64,000 nucleotides of DNA, from the NCBI GenBank assembly GCA_002418265.1, contig DIDS01000017.1:62001-126000 (forward strand), written 5' to 3'. Both the position numbers and the translations under genes were made by a program. The notes beneath the pieces were generated by a model that was given only the letters and a program-made list of their open reading frames with translations, made no database searches and had not been told where the DNA came from. Source of the DNA: Acidimicrobiia bacterium UBA5794 (lineage in GTDB: Bacteria > Actinomycetota > Acidimicrobiia > Spongiisociales > UBA5794). Positions 8,125 to 18,236 of this stretch are shown piece after piece (within the stretch, counting starts at the first letter, position 1; each line of letters opens with the position of its first letter).

Positions 8125-9206
8125 CCCTTGACGAATCCAGGGATGTCGAGCGTGTCATCCCCCGGATCGTCCGTCTCATCCCCTACACCGTCGAGGGGTG
8201 ACGGTCGACCAGATCGTGATGGGGACGACTGCGTGGAGAATCCGCCTTTGCGTTCAAACCCTGCTGCAATCACCGTGACACGCATCTCGTCACCGAGGGT
8301 CTCGTCCAGCACCGCGCCGAAGATGATGTTTGCATCTGCGTCCGAGTGATCTGCAATCAGCGTCGCGGCCTCGTTCACCTCGTGAAGTGTCATGTCGCGC
8401 GGACCGGCGATGGAAAGCAGCACACCGCGGGCACCTTCCATCGAGGATTCAAGGAGCGGACTTGAAATCGCCTTCTCGGCAGCTTGGTGAGCTCTGTTGT
8501 CGCCTGTCGATGTGCCGATTCCCATCACAGCTGACCCTGCATCAGACATCACCGTCTTGACATCGGCGAAGTCAACGTTGATGAGCCCTGGCGTGGTGAT
8601 CAGCTCTGTGATCCCTCGGACACCCGATGTGAGAACCTCATCCGCCATCTGGAACGCCTCGGTGACCGCGGTCGATTCGTCGGCGATTTCGAGCAGTTTC
8701 TGGTTGGGAATGATGATGAGGGTGTCGACCGCTGCCTTGAGTGCCTGGATGCCCTGTTCCGCCTGCACAGATCGTCTGCGTCCCTCAAACCCGAACGGGC
8801 GTGTGACGACACCCACCGTCAGGGCACCGATCGATCGTGCCACCTCAGCAACGATCGGGGCAGCCCCTGTTCCTGTGCCGCCGCCCTCGCCGGCAGTGAT
8901 GAAGACCATGTCTGAACCTTCGAGAGCATCTTCGATCTCGTCGCGATGTTCCTCAGCCGCCTCACGTCCGACTTCCGGGTTGGCACCCGCGCCAAGACCA
9001 CGGGTCGCGTCCCGACCGATGTCAAGCTTGAGGTCAGCATCCGACATGAGCAGTGCCTGGGCATCCGTATTGATAGCGATGAACTCGACACCGCCAACAC
9101 CGAGATCAATCATGCGGTTCACGGCATTGACACCACCGCCTCCGACACCAACCACCTTGATCACCGCAAGGTACGTGCTCGGTCCCCTGTTCTCCATCAC
9201 AACCAT
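8121..9206 (-). CDS. ftsZ: Cell division protein FtsZ
   Basis: Tubulin-like GTPase that forms the Z ring. The glycine-rich tubulin signature (GGGTGTG) is present, with GVGGGGVNAVNRM near the N-terminus and NVDFADVKTVM in the central part. The protein ends in a conserved acidic/hydrophobic tail (DTLDIPGFVKG), the peptide that binds SepF and other partners. At 361 residues the disordered linker is short. Two ATGs are possible; the second, at 9197, sits at better spacing (9 bases) from GAGAGGG than the first. Confidence 0.98.
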   Translation of the reverse strand: MVVMENRGPSTYLAVIKVVGVGGGGVNAVNRMIDLGVGGVEFIAINTDAQALLMSDADLKLDIGRDATRGLGAGANPEVGREAAEEHRDEIEDALEGSDMVFITAGEGGGTGTGAAPIVAEVARSIGALTVGVVTRPFGFEGRRRSVQAEQGIQALKAAVDTLIIIPNQKLLEIADESTAVTEAFQMADEVLTSGVRGITELITTPGLINVDFADVKTVMSDAGSAVMGIGTSTGDNRAHQAAEKAISSPLLESSMEGARGVLLSIAGPRDMTLHEVNEAATLIADHSDADANIIFGAVLDETLGDEMRVTVIAAGFERKGGFSTQSSPSRSGRPSPLDGVGDETDDPGDDTLDIPGFVKG

Positions 9207-9263
9207 CCCTCTCTCCGAAGGTGTTGATCAACCTTAGTCATCGGGTTGAGGTACACGAAGACT

Positions 9264-10031
9264 CTATTCCTCAGGCTCAGGTAGAGGTTGAAGGTTGTCC
9301 ACTGCAGGGCGCAATGGGGCGATCAGGTTGACCTGTGAACCGGCTTCGATCCCTGCGTCAATCAACGCCATGAACACGATGGCCTTCTCCTCCATGTCAA
9401 CGGGGCGTCCCAGGACAATGGTGTGCCCAGCCAGCATCGCGACGAGACCATCACCGTCGGTTGTCACGACAAGCTGGCTCGCCAGATCAGGCGAAAGTGC
9501 AGTTGAGAAGCGAAGTGCACCAACGATGAGGGGGTTGGTGATGTCATACCCGGCCGATACCGGTCCGGCGTCGATTTCGATCCGGGGGGATGCGATGAGT
9601 GGGTCACCAACGCTGAGGACGGCACCATCATCGGCAACGGCGATCCAGCGATCGGCGGCCATCACAGACGCATACGGCGTGTATTCCACGACCGTGACGG
9701 CAATACTCCCCGGCCAGCTCACCGTGACGCTGACGTCCTTGACCCATGGGTCGACGGCGATTGCGGCCTCGATTGCCGAGGCATCAACATCAATGGTCGG
9801 GGTCCCTTGTCCCATCGAAAGGTCAGCAATCGCACCCTCAGGATTCGAGAGCTCCGCGCCCGAAATCTCCACCGAGCGGATCGAGAGGACCGGGCTCCGT
9901 ATGAGCCAGATCGCACCAACACCGACAATCAACACAACAATGACGACCAGAATCCGTTTGAGGCGCCTTCGCGCATGATCCTCGCTCACGCCCTTTCGGC
10001 GCTCCGCAAGCTTTGGTTCCATCACAGTCAT
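9264..10031 (-). CDS. ftsQ: Cell division protein FtsQ/DivIB
   Basis: Bitopic division protein linking FtsL/FtsB-type proteins with the septal synthase. The 255-residue protein has a basic cytoplasmic tail (about residues 1-26), one membrane helix (about 27-44), then a POTRA-like domain beginning SIRSVEISGAE and a beta domain with the motif DPWVKDVSV. The start codon shares one base with the murB stop (TGATG), showing tight coupling. A 57-base gap separates it from ftsZ. Confidence 0.92.
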   Translation of the reverse strand: MTVMEPKLAERRKGVSEDHARRRLKRILVVIVVLIVGVGAIWLIRSPVLSIRSVEISGAELSNPEGAIADLSMGQGTPTIDVDASAIEAAIAVDPWVKDVSVTVSWPGSIAVTVVEYTPYASVMAADRWIAVADDGAVLSVGDPLIASPRIEIDAGPVSAGYDITNPLIVGALRFSTALSPDLASQLVVTTDGDGLVAMLAGHTIVLGRPVDMEEKAIVFMALIDAGIEAGSQVNLIAPLRPAVDNLQPLPEPEE

Positions 10032-10942
10032 CAGATGTGTTTCTCACAGAATGCGCCCAGAAACTTGACCTCCGGCTCGAGGAAGATCCCGGTTCGCTCG
10101 TGGACGGTTCGCTGAATGTTATGAACAAAGGTCCAGATGTCCGTGGCATTGGCCTCTGGTTCGGCGACCATGAAGTTCGCATGGATCTCGGATACACGGA
10201 CAGGCCCCACCGCGTATCCCTTCAGTCCGAGAGAATCGATGATCTCACCGGCGGCGCGGTTGGGAGGATTCTTGAACACACTTCCGGCGTTCAGCGTGCC
10301 CCCCGGCTGATGCTCCTTGCGCCAGCGGGTGATCTCGCGCAGCTCGGCCATCAAGATCGCTTGATCACCGTCCGTGGTCGTAAACGACGCCTGAACAACA
10401 ATGTCGGAATCAGCAAGGTTCGATGAGCGGTACCCAAGATCGAGATCTGCCGACGACCGTGTCGTGAGCTCACCGGTCCCCATATTGACGACCACGACCG
10501 ACACCAGGACGGCTGCGGTGTCGGACCCATGGCCACCGGCATTCATTCGTACCGCCCCACCAACGGATCCTGGGATACCGACGTAGAATCCGAGTCCCGA
10601 GCGCCCCGCCTCGGCGGCGGCCCGTGCAAGCTTGGGAAGGGGAAGTCCCCCTCCGGCGACGATGGTTCCGTCCGCACGGATGTCGAGCGAGGAGAAGCCG
10701 TGGCCGAGTCGCAGCACCAGGCCATCGATTCCATCATCGGACACCACGACATTGGACCCTCGTCCCAGAACGACCGTCGGCGTATCGGGGGGCACGACTT
10801 CGAGGATTGAACGGAGATCTTCAAGGTCCTTTGGTTCGGCAAACCATCTTGCTTCCCCGCCGACCTTGTATGTCGTGAGGGGCGCGAGCGCGACGCCAGA
10901 GCGAACGGCACGATGGTCAATGCCAGACCCACGGCTCGTCAT
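10031..10942 (-). CDS. murB: UDP-N-acetylmuramate dehydrogenase MurB
   Basis: FAD enzyme that reduces UDP-GlcNAc-enolpyruvate to UDP-MurNAc with NADPH. Recognisable parts are the FAD-binding stretch VVLGRGSNVVVSDDG, then GIPGSVGGAVRMNAGG, YRSS and GSVFKNP with the active-site serine. Of the two MurB types the order and 303-residue length fit the shorter type II form. It overlaps murC by 4 bases upstream and ftsQ by 1 base downstream. Confidence 0.96.
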   Translation of the reverse strand: MTSRGSGIDHRAVRSGVALAPLTTYKVGGEARWFAEPKDLEDLRSILEVVPPDTPTVVLGRGSNVVVSDDGIDGLVLRLGHGFSSLDIRADGTIVAGGGLPLPKLARAAAEAGRSGLGFYVGIPGSVGGAVRMNAGGHGSDTAAVLVSVVVVNMGTGELTTRSSADLDLGYRSSNLADSDIVVQASFTTTDGDQAILMAELREITRWRKEHQPGGTLNAGSVFKNPPNRAAGEIIDSLGLKGYAVGPVRVSEIHANFMVAEPEANATDIWTFVHNIQRTVHERTGIFLEPEVKFLGAFCEKHI

Positions 10943-12303
10943 TCGCGACCGCCAAGAATCGAGACGATGTCCGTTGCCACCGTGTTGATGTCCCCCGCAC
11001 CGAGGAGGAGAACGGTGTCACCTGGTTTGGCAACCGCAACCACCCGCTCGGCCACATCTGAGACTCTTGCCACATAGGTGGCTCGTCCACCTGCTGCTTC
11101 CACTGCCTCGGCAACGATCCGACCCGAAACCCCGATGATGGGGCGTTCGCCAGCGGCGTACACGTCGGTGACGAACACCCTGTCAGCTGCTGCAAGTGGA
11201 CGCCCGAAGAGCGGTGCGAGATTCGCTGTCCTCGTGTAGCGGTGTGGCTGAAACACCGCAATGACGGCACCCTCGGTACCTTGCCGCGCTGCTGCAATGG
11301 TGGCATCGACCTCTGTTGGATGATGCGCGTAGTCATCGACGATCGTGATGTCGCTGACACGGGCAGCGATCTCGTAGCGGCGTCTGACTCCTTTGAATTT
11401 GGACAGGGCTTTCGCGCCAGCCTCTGGGTCGATTCCCAACGAGTCAAGCAACGCGATCACGCCGGTTGCGTTCAATGCGAGGTGTGCACCCGGCCTGGGA
11501 AGTGTCACCGTAAGAACTCGATCAGCCGACGAGACGGTGAACCGCGACGATCCATCGGCATACCCGAGGTCCGACACAACCCAGTCTGCAGCCTTGTCAA
11601 AGCCATAGGTTGTCAGATCAACCCTTTGGGCAAGTCGACGGATGCCAGGGTCGTCGATGCAGCCGACCCGTGGACCCGAGACGTCAGCGACGACCTGGGT
11701 GAATGCATCCTCAAGACCTGCCAGCGTTTCGTAGTGGTCAAGGTGATCCGCTTCGATGTTCGTCACGAGGATCGAATCGAGGACGAGATGCCAAAAGGTC
11801 CCAAATGCTTCATCAGCTTCGAGAACGAGGCGTGACGGATCTCCGAGATGAGCACCCGTGTTGAGCCCGATCATGTGACCTCCAACCAAGAAGGTCGGAT
11901 CGAGCCCCACTCCTCGCATGGCCGTCACCATCAGCGCGGTTGATGTTGTCTTGCCATGGGTTCCCGCGATTCCCGTGGTTGGCATCTGTGATGTCAACGC
12001 GTTCAAGAGCGCGGGCCTGCGCCATACATCGACACCGGCGCGGCGAGCCTCTGATACCTCTGGATCCCATTCCGGGACGGCGGAGGATGCAACAACGAGA
12101 TCAACATCGTGCATTCGGGACGGTTGGTGCCCGACCCATGTCTTGACACCGACATCAGCGAGTCCAACCAGCATGTGTCCGGGTTTGAGATCGGAGCCAG
12201 ACACGGTATGACCACGCTGACTCAGAAGCTTGGCAAGCCCCGACATGCCGGCACCTCCGACACCCACGATGTGGATCCGATCAGGAATGACGACTTCAGC
12301 CAC
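10939..12303 (-). CDS. murC: UDP-N-acetylmuramate-L-alanine ligase MurC
   Basis: Adds L-alanine to UDP-MurNAc using ATP. The nucleotide loop GIAGTHGKTTST and the N-terminal Rossmann motif HIVGVGGAGMSGLA identify MurC within the Mur ligases; DDYAHHP is also typical. I place the start at the GTG 8 bases inside the murG end because GGAGG lies 6 bases upstream of it; this gives 454 residues. The open frame upstream of it only duplicates murG sequence in another frame. Confidence 0.96.
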   Translation of the reverse strand: MAEVVIPDRIHIVGVGGAGMSGLAKLLSQRGHTVSGSDLKPGHMLVGLADVGVKTWVGHQPSRMHDVDLVVASSAVPEWDPEVSEARRAGVDVWRRPALLNALTSQMPTTGIAGTHGKTTSTALMVTAMRGVGLDPTFLVGGHMIGLNTGAHLGDPSRLVLEADEAFGTFWHLVLDSILVTNIEADHLDHYETLAGLEDAFTQVVADVSGPRVGCIDDPGIRRLAQRVDLTTYGFDKAADWVVSDLGYADGSSRFTVSSADRVLTVTLPRPGAHLALNATGVIALLDSLGIDPEAGAKALSKFKGVRRRYEIAARVSDITIVDDYAHHPTEVDATIAAARQGTEGAVIAVFQPHRYTRTANLAPLFGRPLAAADRVFVTDVYAAGERPIIGVSGRIVAEAVEAAGGRATYVARVSDVAERVVAVAKPGDTVLLLGAGDINTVATDIVSILGGRE

Positions 12304-13375
12304 CAGCCACCTCCATGATGCGTTTGGCAACTTCTTTCGCTGCATGTCGATATCCCATCCGCCCTGCGTTGACCGACATCTCCGCGCGGCGTGGCTGATC
12401 GGCCATCAGAGCAAACGCAGCGCCGACAACGGCGTCTGGGTCTTCCTGATCCATCATCACCGCACCACCAGCAGCAACGAGAGCGGCTGCGTTCCGTTCC
12501 TGATAGCCCTTCCCAGCGGGCAGAGGCACGACGATCGCAGGTGTGGCCGTTTCCTGTATCTCAGCAACGGTGAGCGCACCGGATCGAGAGATCACCAGAT
12601 CGCTCGCCGCATAGAAATGGACCATGTCGTCTTCGAAGGGAACGACGGTCCAGTCGTCGATTGACGCGGCTTGTCTCGTGAGCTCCTCAGCATGGGACGG
12701 ACCACACAGATGGAGTACATGAAATGGACGGTCCGGTGTTCGAGCAATTGCCTGTGCAATCACGTTGACTTTCGATGCACCAAGGCTTCCCCCAACGATG
12801 CCAAGCACCGCGGTACCGGGGTCGATACCGTATCGACGGCGAGCCGCGTCACCATCACGCGATCGATCGAACCCATCGAATGAAGCTCGCAGCGGGTTAC
12901 CAACGACGATGGCACCCTTCAGCTTCTTTGTCGCCTCCTCGAACGCAACCAGCACAAGAGCGGCTCGCCCGGCGATCATCCGATTCGCCATGCCCGGAAC
13001 TGCGTTCGCCTCGTGAACGACGAGCGGGATGGACTTGCGCCTTGCCGCCTGGGCAGCCGGTCCCGAGATGTAGCCGCCAAATACCACCATGACATCAAGG
13101 TCGAGCATGGTGATGACCGTCTCAATCACCTTCGTCGCCTTCCGTACCTTGAGGGCGAGCTTGAGGTTGTCGGCGGAGAGAGAACGCCTGAATCCGTGCA
13201 CGTCGAGTTCAACAAATCGATAGCCGGCTTCAGGAATCGTGGTTGCCTCCATCCGGTTTCCACCAAAGAACACGATGTCGTCCATGTCGAGACCCATCTC
13301 GACGAGGGCTTGCGCCACGGCAAGCGCGGGATAGACATGGCCGCCTGATCCGGCGGCAGCAATACCGACACGCAT
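12296..13375 (-). CDS. murG: Undecaprenyl-PP-MurNAc-pentapeptide GlcNAc transferase MurG
   Basis: Makes lipid II from lipid I at the inner face of the membrane. The 359-residue protein starts MRVGIAAAGSGGHVYPALA, with the GGH loop of the family, then VVFGGYISGPA, VHEANAVPGMANR and the C-terminal donor-binding motif SRSGALTVAE. The ATG overlaps the ftsW stop by one base (TGATG). The frame is open for nearly 400 more codons upstream, but that stretch is an out-of-frame shadow of ftsW. Confidence 0.96.
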   Translation of the reverse strand: MRVGIAAAGSGGHVYPALAVAQALVEMGLDMDDIVFFGGNRMEATTIPEAGYRFVELDVHGFRRSLSADNLKLALKVRKATKVIETVITMLDLDVMVVFGGYISGPAAQAARRKSIPLVVHEANAVPGMANRMIAGRAALVLVAFEEATKKLKGAIVVGNPLRASFDGFDRSRDGDAARRRYGIDPGTAVLGIVGGSLGASKVNVIAQAIARTPDRPFHVLHLCGPSHAEELTRQAASIDDWTVVPFEDDMVHFYAASDLVISRSGALTVAEIQETATPAIVVPLPAGKGYQERNAAALVAAGGAVMMDQEDPDAVVGAAFALMADQPRRAEMSVNAGRMGYRHAAKEVAKRIMEVAGG

Positions 13376-14550
13376 CAGACGCTCACCGCCTCCGCGGTAG
13401 CGACCCGTGGTGTCCTTGCGATGTTGACCAACACGCCAATCGCTGCAAGGTTCACCAGCATCGCATTCCCCCCACTCGAAATGAAAGGAAGGGGAACACC
13501 GGTGATGGGAAGCACGGCAACGACTCCACCGATGTTGACAAGCGCTTGGAGGGTGAACCAGGACACGATCCCGATCGCGAAGAGCCTTCCGAACATGTCC
13601 GGGGCCCGGTAGGCAATCGAGACACCGACAACGGCAAGGAGGGCGAACAGAGTGATCACAATGGTTGCCCCCGCGAACCCGGTCTCTTCTCCGATGATTG
13701 CAAAGATGAAGTCCGTATGAGCGTTGGGCAGCCACGACCATCGTGCCCGCGATTGACCAAGCCCGACCCCGAAAAATCCGCCGGTCCCGAGGGCAACCAT
13801 GGACTGCACGGCCTGGAGTCCCGTGTTTTGGGCGTCGGCGAATGGATGGAGGAAGTTGAGGAGTCGGGCCTTGCGGTAGTCGGCAGACATCGCGATTGCG
13901 GCCATCGCCATCACACCGAGGGTCCCAAGTCCAAAGATGAAACGGAGGGGTACGGTCGAAGCAAACAGCACGACAAACGCTGGACCGGCAATCAGAAGCA
14001 CGTTGCCGAAGTCGGGCTGGGCAAGGAGAAGGAAGGTCACCACGCCGAGGATCGTGCCGACCGGTAACACCACATGTCGCAGCTCGCGCAGCAATCGCCC
14101 CTTCTTCGTCAGCACGGTCGCGAGGAGGGCAAGCGTTGTGAACTTGGCGAACTCGGCCACCTGCAGGGTGACCGGTCCCATTTCGATCCATCGGGTCGCG
14201 CCGCCTCGCCGCGACCCGACGACGAGAGTCACGATCAATCCGATGATGGTTGCGACAAACAGTGGAAGGGAGTACTTCTGCCATATTCGATACGGCACCA
14301 GCGCAGTGACGACCATGGCAGCCAAACCGAAGCCCACCCATAGCACCTGCTTGGTAAACAGCTCGAATTGATCCGAGTTGGCCTTGATGGAGATGACGGA
14401 CGAAGCACTCATCATCGCTCCGAGTCCGATGGTCAGCAGCATGGCAACAATGACGAGCAGAAGAACAGACCGGCGGCCACCTGCGGAGCGTACGGCTGCA
14501 CGCGTCCGCGGATGCAGGCGCGCAGTTGAACGTTCTGCGAGCTCGGTCAT
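13375..14550 (-). CDS. ftsW: SEDS glycosyltransferase FtsW
   Basis: Polymerises lipid II into glycan strands at the septum together with FtsI. The 391-residue protein has about ten membrane segments. SEDS landmarks are QPDFGN, the long loop with VALGTGGFFGVGLGQS, the IGEETGF motif holding a catalytic carboxylate, and PLPFISSGG near the end. Position between murD and murG with 4- and 1-base overlaps is standard for ftsW rather than rodA. Confidence 0.96.
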   Translation of the reverse strand: MTELAERSTARLHPRTRAAVRSAGGRRSVLLLVIVAMLLTIGLGAMMSASSVISIKANSDQFELFTKQVLWVGFGLAAMVVTALVPYRIWQKYSLPLFVATIIGLIVTLVVGSRRGGATRWIEMGPVTLQVAEFAKFTTLALLATVLTKKGRLLRELRHVVLPVGTILGVVTFLLLAQPDFGNVLLIAGPAFVVLFASTVPLRFIFGLGTLGVMAMAAIAMSADYRKARLLNFLHPFADAQNTGLQAVQSMVALGTGGFFGVGLGQSRARWSWLPNAHTDFIFAIIGEETGFAGATIVITLFALLAVVGVSIAYRAPDMFGRLFAIGIVSWFTLQALVNIGGVVAVLPITGVPLPFISSGGNAMLVNLAAIGVLVNIARTPRVATAEAVSV

Positions 14551-15833
14551 GGTGTCTCATCCCCTTTCATCGCCATCACGATCTCGGAGAAGACCCTGCC
14601 GCGATCAGCGTAGGAGGTGAACTCATCAAAACTGGTGCATCCCGGAGACAGCAGCACGACATCACCGGCCTTGGCGTCGCGGGCCGCGGCTCGTATCGCT
14701 TCGGACATGGTTTGATACACCGTTGCCGGGACGGTTGCCGCCGCTGCAATCTCGGGACCGGATTCGCCAAACGCGTAGAGACCCCGCAGTGATTCCGTCT
14801 TCCCGATGGGGGTGAGGTCGAGACCCTTGTTGCGGCCGCCGGCGAGCAACAACACCGATTCGAACGCGTTCGCAGCAGCCATCGCCGCGTGAGGATTCGT
14901 CGCTTTTGAGTCGTTGATCCACGCGACGCCATCGATTGTTGCAACAAGCCGCCTTCGGTGGTCAGCGGGCCCAAATGATTTAATCGCACGCCGGATGCCG
15001 TCAGGGGTGGCTCCTGCGGCAACGGCAACGGTTGCCGCGGCGACGATGTCAAGCCGGTATGACGCGTCCTGCGTCGATGGGGAGAAGGCAATGGCGTCGA
15101 TGAACAGGTCATCATCCTGCACCCCGTTGCCTCCCTTCGGCAGACGAAGTCCCGAGCACGGCACCGCTCTTACTTGAGCGTCGGAAACGAGGCCAACGAC
15201 GACATCATCATCGGCATTGAACGCGAGAACTCCTTCCTTGTCCATGAACGAGAACACTCTCGACTTCGTTGCGGCGTATGCCGCGAAGGATCCATGCCAA
15301 TCGAGGTGATCTGGAGCCACGTTGAGCAATGCTGCTGCGATCGGTTTCGGGCTCATCCAGTGCAGTTGGAAGGACGACAGTTCGACAACAAGCACCTGAT
15401 GGCTGGATCCCACGAGGTCACATACGGGAGTTCCAATGTTGCCAGCGGCCACCGCATCGATCCCCGATGCAACCAGCATGTTGGTCGTCAGCTCGGTGGT
15501 CGTCGACTTGCCGTTGGTACCGGTGATTGCGATATATGGCGTGTCGAGGTGCTCAAGGGCAAACCCTGCCTCGGTCACAATATCGACACCGTGCGCCGCC
15601 GCCGCGGTCAGTGGCGGAGAGCTCGGTTTGAATCCGGGACTCGTCACCACGAGGTCGACCCCATCGAGAAGGTGGTCGCTCCAGTGTCCACGGGCGACCA
15701 GCGATGCCTGAAGATCGAGTGGTATCGATCCATCGGGTTGCTCATCGTAGAACCCCACATCGTGACCGAGTCTCTTTGCAAGGCGTCCCGCCGCCACACC
15801 GCTGACTCCAGTGCCGAGCACGAGTGTCGTCAT
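14547..15833 (-). CDS. murD: UDP-N-acetylmuramoylalanine-D-glutamate ligase MurD
   Basis: Adds D-glutamate to UDP-MurNAc-L-Ala. The ATP loop is AITGTNGKSTTTEL, followed by VVELSSFQLHW and NDSKATNPHA, both typical of MurD. The start (MTTLVLGTGVSG) overlaps the mraY stop by 4 bases, giving 428 residues; the arginine-rich upstream extension in the same frame is an mraY shadow. Confidence 0.96.
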   Translation of the reverse strand: MTTLVLGTGVSGVAAGRLAKRLGHDVGFYDEQPDGSIPLDLQASLVARGHWSDHLLDGVDLVVTSPGFKPSSPPLTAAAAHGVDIVTEAGFALEHLDTPYIAITGTNGKSTTTELTTNMLVASGIDAVAAGNIGTPVCDLVGSSHQVLVVELSSFQLHWMSPKPIAAALLNVAPDHLDWHGSFAAYAATKSRVFSFMDKEGVLAFNADDDVVVGLVSDAQVRAVPCSGLRLPKGGNGVQDDDLFIDAIAFSPSTQDASYRLDIVAAATVAVAAGATPDGIRRAIKSFGPADHRRRLVATIDGVAWINDSKATNPHAAMAAANAFESVLLLAGGRNKGLDLTPIGKTESLRGLYAFGESGPEIAAAATVPATVYQTMSEAIRAAARDAKAGDVVLLSPGCTSFDEFTSYADRGRVFSEIVMAMKGDETP

Positions 15834-16888
15834 GGCACGATCGAACCGGGACCCTGAACCCAGTCGGCATAAAAGATGCCGACCCCGATCGCGGCCATGA
15901 TCGCTGACAGAATCCAGAATCGAACGATGACGGTCGTTTCTGGCCACCCCTTCAACTCAAAGTGATGGTGAATCGGGGTCATGCGGAAAATGCGCTTTCC
16001 GAAGCCACGGAATGAGACAATCTGCATGATCACTGAGATCGTTTCCAAGACGTACAGCCCACCCAAGATGACGAGCAGCAGCTGGGTGTTCGTCAACAAC
16101 GCAAATGCTGCGATGCCACCGCCGATCGCGTGTGATCCGGTGTCTCCCATGATGATCTGGGCTGGCGCGGCGTTCCACCACAAGAATGCAAGGACTCCGC
16201 CGAGTGCAGCGGCGGCCAAGACCGCAAGATCAAGCGCACCGTCGATCCCATAGAACAGATTTTCACGCGACTGCCAGTACATGATCAGGACGTAGGCCCC
16301 GAACACGAAAGCACTGGAGCCGGCAACCAAACCATCGAGTCCGTCCGTGAGGTTCACCGCGTTTGCCGTGGCCGTGAGCATGAAGAGGACGAGACCAAAA
16401 AACAGGAGAGGCCCGAGATCGATACCGAGCGGGCGAACGAACGAGAGTTCCGTGCTGACACCTGCGGCATTTGCTCCCCAGGCAAACCCAGCAGCGATGA
16501 TCAACTGACCCAGAAACTTCCATCGTTTCGAGAGGCCTTGGTTTCCCTTCCGGGCGTACTTGGTGAAATCGTCAAAAAAGCCGATGATCCCCATGCCAAC
16601 AATCGCAAGGATCGCAAGGATCGCCTTGTCGTCGAGGGCCGATACTTCAAATCCGAACCCTTCCGTGAAACTGAACAGCTTGTAGTGCGAAACGAGATAG
16701 CCAGCCACGATTCCGAAGACGATGACGAGTCCGCCCATCGTCGGCACACCTTGCTTGTGCATATGGCCCTCGAGATCTGCCTGAATGAACTGGCCGATGT
16801 TGCGACGCCGAAGTACCCGGATCGCAAGCGGTGTCAGGAGGATCACAAGCACGAACGCGATCGTCGAGGACATGAGGAGCGAGATCAT
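15830..16888 (-). CDS. mraY: Phospho-MurNAc-pentapeptide transferase MraY
   Basis: Membrane enzyme that moves phospho-MurNAc-pentapeptide to undecaprenyl phosphate, giving lipid I. The 352-residue protein has about ten membrane helices. Signature segments are GVPTMGG, FFDDFTKY, NLTDGLDGLVAG with active-site aspartates, GDTGSHAIGG and the histidine cluster IHHHFELKGWPE. It lies 13 bases after murF. Confidence 0.97.
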   Translation of the reverse strand: MISLLMSSTIAFVLVILLTPLAIRVLRRRNIGQFIQADLEGHMHKQGVPTMGGLVIVFGIVAGYLVSHYKLFSFTEGFGFEVSALDDKAILAILAIVGMGIIGFFDDFTKYARKGNQGLSKRWKFLGQLIIAAGFAWGANAAGVSTELSFVRPLGIDLGPLLFFGLVLFMLTATANAVNLTDGLDGLVAGSSAFVFGAYVLIMYWQSRENLFYGIDGALDLAVLAAAALGGVLAFLWWNAAPAQIIMGDTGSHAIGGGIAAFALLTNTQLLLVILGGLYVLETISVIMQIVSFRGFGKRIFRMTPIHHHFELKGWPETTVIVRFWILSAIMAAIGVGIFYADWVQGPGSIVP

Positions 16889-16901
16889 GGCGCTGCGTGC
16901 T

Positions 16902-18236
16902 TCATTGTGTTGCGTCCTTGATGAGCTTGAGGGCGAGTCGCTCCAACCCTGCCGAGCGTGACGCTTTCACCAACACCACGTCACCTGGCTGCAACGTGTC
17001 GGCAAGAATATCGACGGCATCGGAAACACTGCTGGCATTCGAGATGAGCTCGGGAGCACCGAGAGCGTATCCATGGTCGACCCCTACCACGATGACTTCG
17101 GAAAAACCGAGTTCTGCTGCCAGGGCTCCCATCTTGGAATGCTCGGACTCACACGCGGAGCCAAGCTCGGCCATGGGGCCAAGCACGGCAACCGATCTTC
17201 CCTTCATGCCAGCAACAGTCCTCAACGCTGAAGCAACGGATTGCGGATTCGCGTTGTAGGCGTCATTGACCACCGTGAATCGACCAGGGTGGACATCCAT
17301 TCGCCACGGCGATCCCGTTGCCTTCGTCATCGACGCGACGAAGGCTTTGACATCGAGACCGAGCGCTACAGCAGCAGCAACAGCAGCAGCAACGTTGCTC
17401 GCCTGGTGCCGACCCGACATCGAAAGGCTCGCCACAAGGTGTTCACCCCCGACGTCAATGGCGAGCGTTGGGCGTCCCATCGCATCCATGTCAACAACAT
17501 CAACGGTCACATCGGCATCCGGATCAGCTCCAAAAGTGATCGTCGAAACACTCTCGTCGCGCCGGAGGCGTGGCTCGTCAGCAGGCAGCACCGCAACTCC
17601 ATCCTCGGAAAGCAACTCGATGAGTTCATATTTGGCGTCTGCAAGGCCATTCTCGGATCCGAATGTTTCGAGATGAACAACACCAAGATTCGTGACAACG
17701 CTGACATTGGGTTTGATACAGGGTGCGAGCCATCGAATGTGTCCAGTTCCCCGTGAGCCGACTTCGATGATCAGGGCCGAGGCCTCTGACGGTGTGCCGA
17801 GGACGGTGAGGGGCACCCCAACCTCGTTGTTGAATGAGCGCGGAGAGGCCCATGAGTCAGCGATCCCCGCCGCGATCAAATCCTTCGTCGACGTCTTTCC
17901 TGTTGATCCCGTGATTGCCACCACGGGGATGAACAGTTCACGCCTCCGTTTCGCCGCGAGGTCAACCAGTGTCTGCCCCACGTTCGCAACTTCGATTCGG
18001 GGAGTTGCCTCGGTTCGATCGGGCTCAGCGATCGTGGCTGAAGCTCCCGATGCGAAAGCCGAAGCGATGAAGTCGTGGCCATCAAAGCGTTCACCAGCGA
18101 CGGGAACGAAGAGATCATCGGGTGTCACCGATCGACTATCGGTCGTCACCCCTGTGATCAGGGTGGCACCGTCGCCGATCACGGTGCCTCCGACGTCTTG
18201 GGCTATCTCGTCAAGGGACCATGTGAAGTTGCTCAT
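16902..18236 (-). CDS. murF: UDP-MurNAc-tripeptide D-Ala-D-Ala ligase MurF
   Basis: Adds D-Ala-D-Ala to UDP-MurNAc-tripeptide. The 444-residue protein begins with a MurF-type N-terminal domain (TWSLDEIAQDVGGTVIG, VTTDSRSVTPDDLFVP). The ATP loop is AITGSTGKTSTKDL, followed by NDAYNANPQS, characteristic of MurF. It overlaps the murE stop by 4 bases. Confidence 0.96.
   Translation of the reverse strand: MSNFTWSLDEIAQDVGGTVIGDGATLITGVTTDSRSVTPDDLFVPVAGERFDGHDFIASAFASGASATIAEPDRTEATPRIEVANVGQTLVDLAAKRRRELFIPVVAITGSTGKTSTKDLIAAGIADSWASPRSFNNEVGVPLTVLGTPSEASALIIEVGSRGTGHIRWLAPCIKPNVSVVTNLGVVHLETFGSENGLADAKYELIELLSEDGVAVLPADEPRLRRDESVSTITFGADPDADVTVDVVDMDAMGRPTLAIDVGGEHLVASLSMSGRHQASNVAAAVAAAVALGLDVKAFVASMTKATGSPWRMDVHPGRFTVVNDAYNANPQSVASALRTVAGMKGRSVAVLGPMAELGSACESEHSKMGALAAELGFSEVIVVGVDHGYALGAPELISNASSVSDAVDILADTLQPGDVVLVKASRSAGLERLALKLIKDATQ

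Noticed and set aside
13376..14560. Open frame extending murG about 394 codons upstream
   Set aside because: It is an out-of-frame shadow of ftsW: arginine- and cysteine-rich without family features, whereas murG has a clear start at MRVGIAAAGSGGHVYP.
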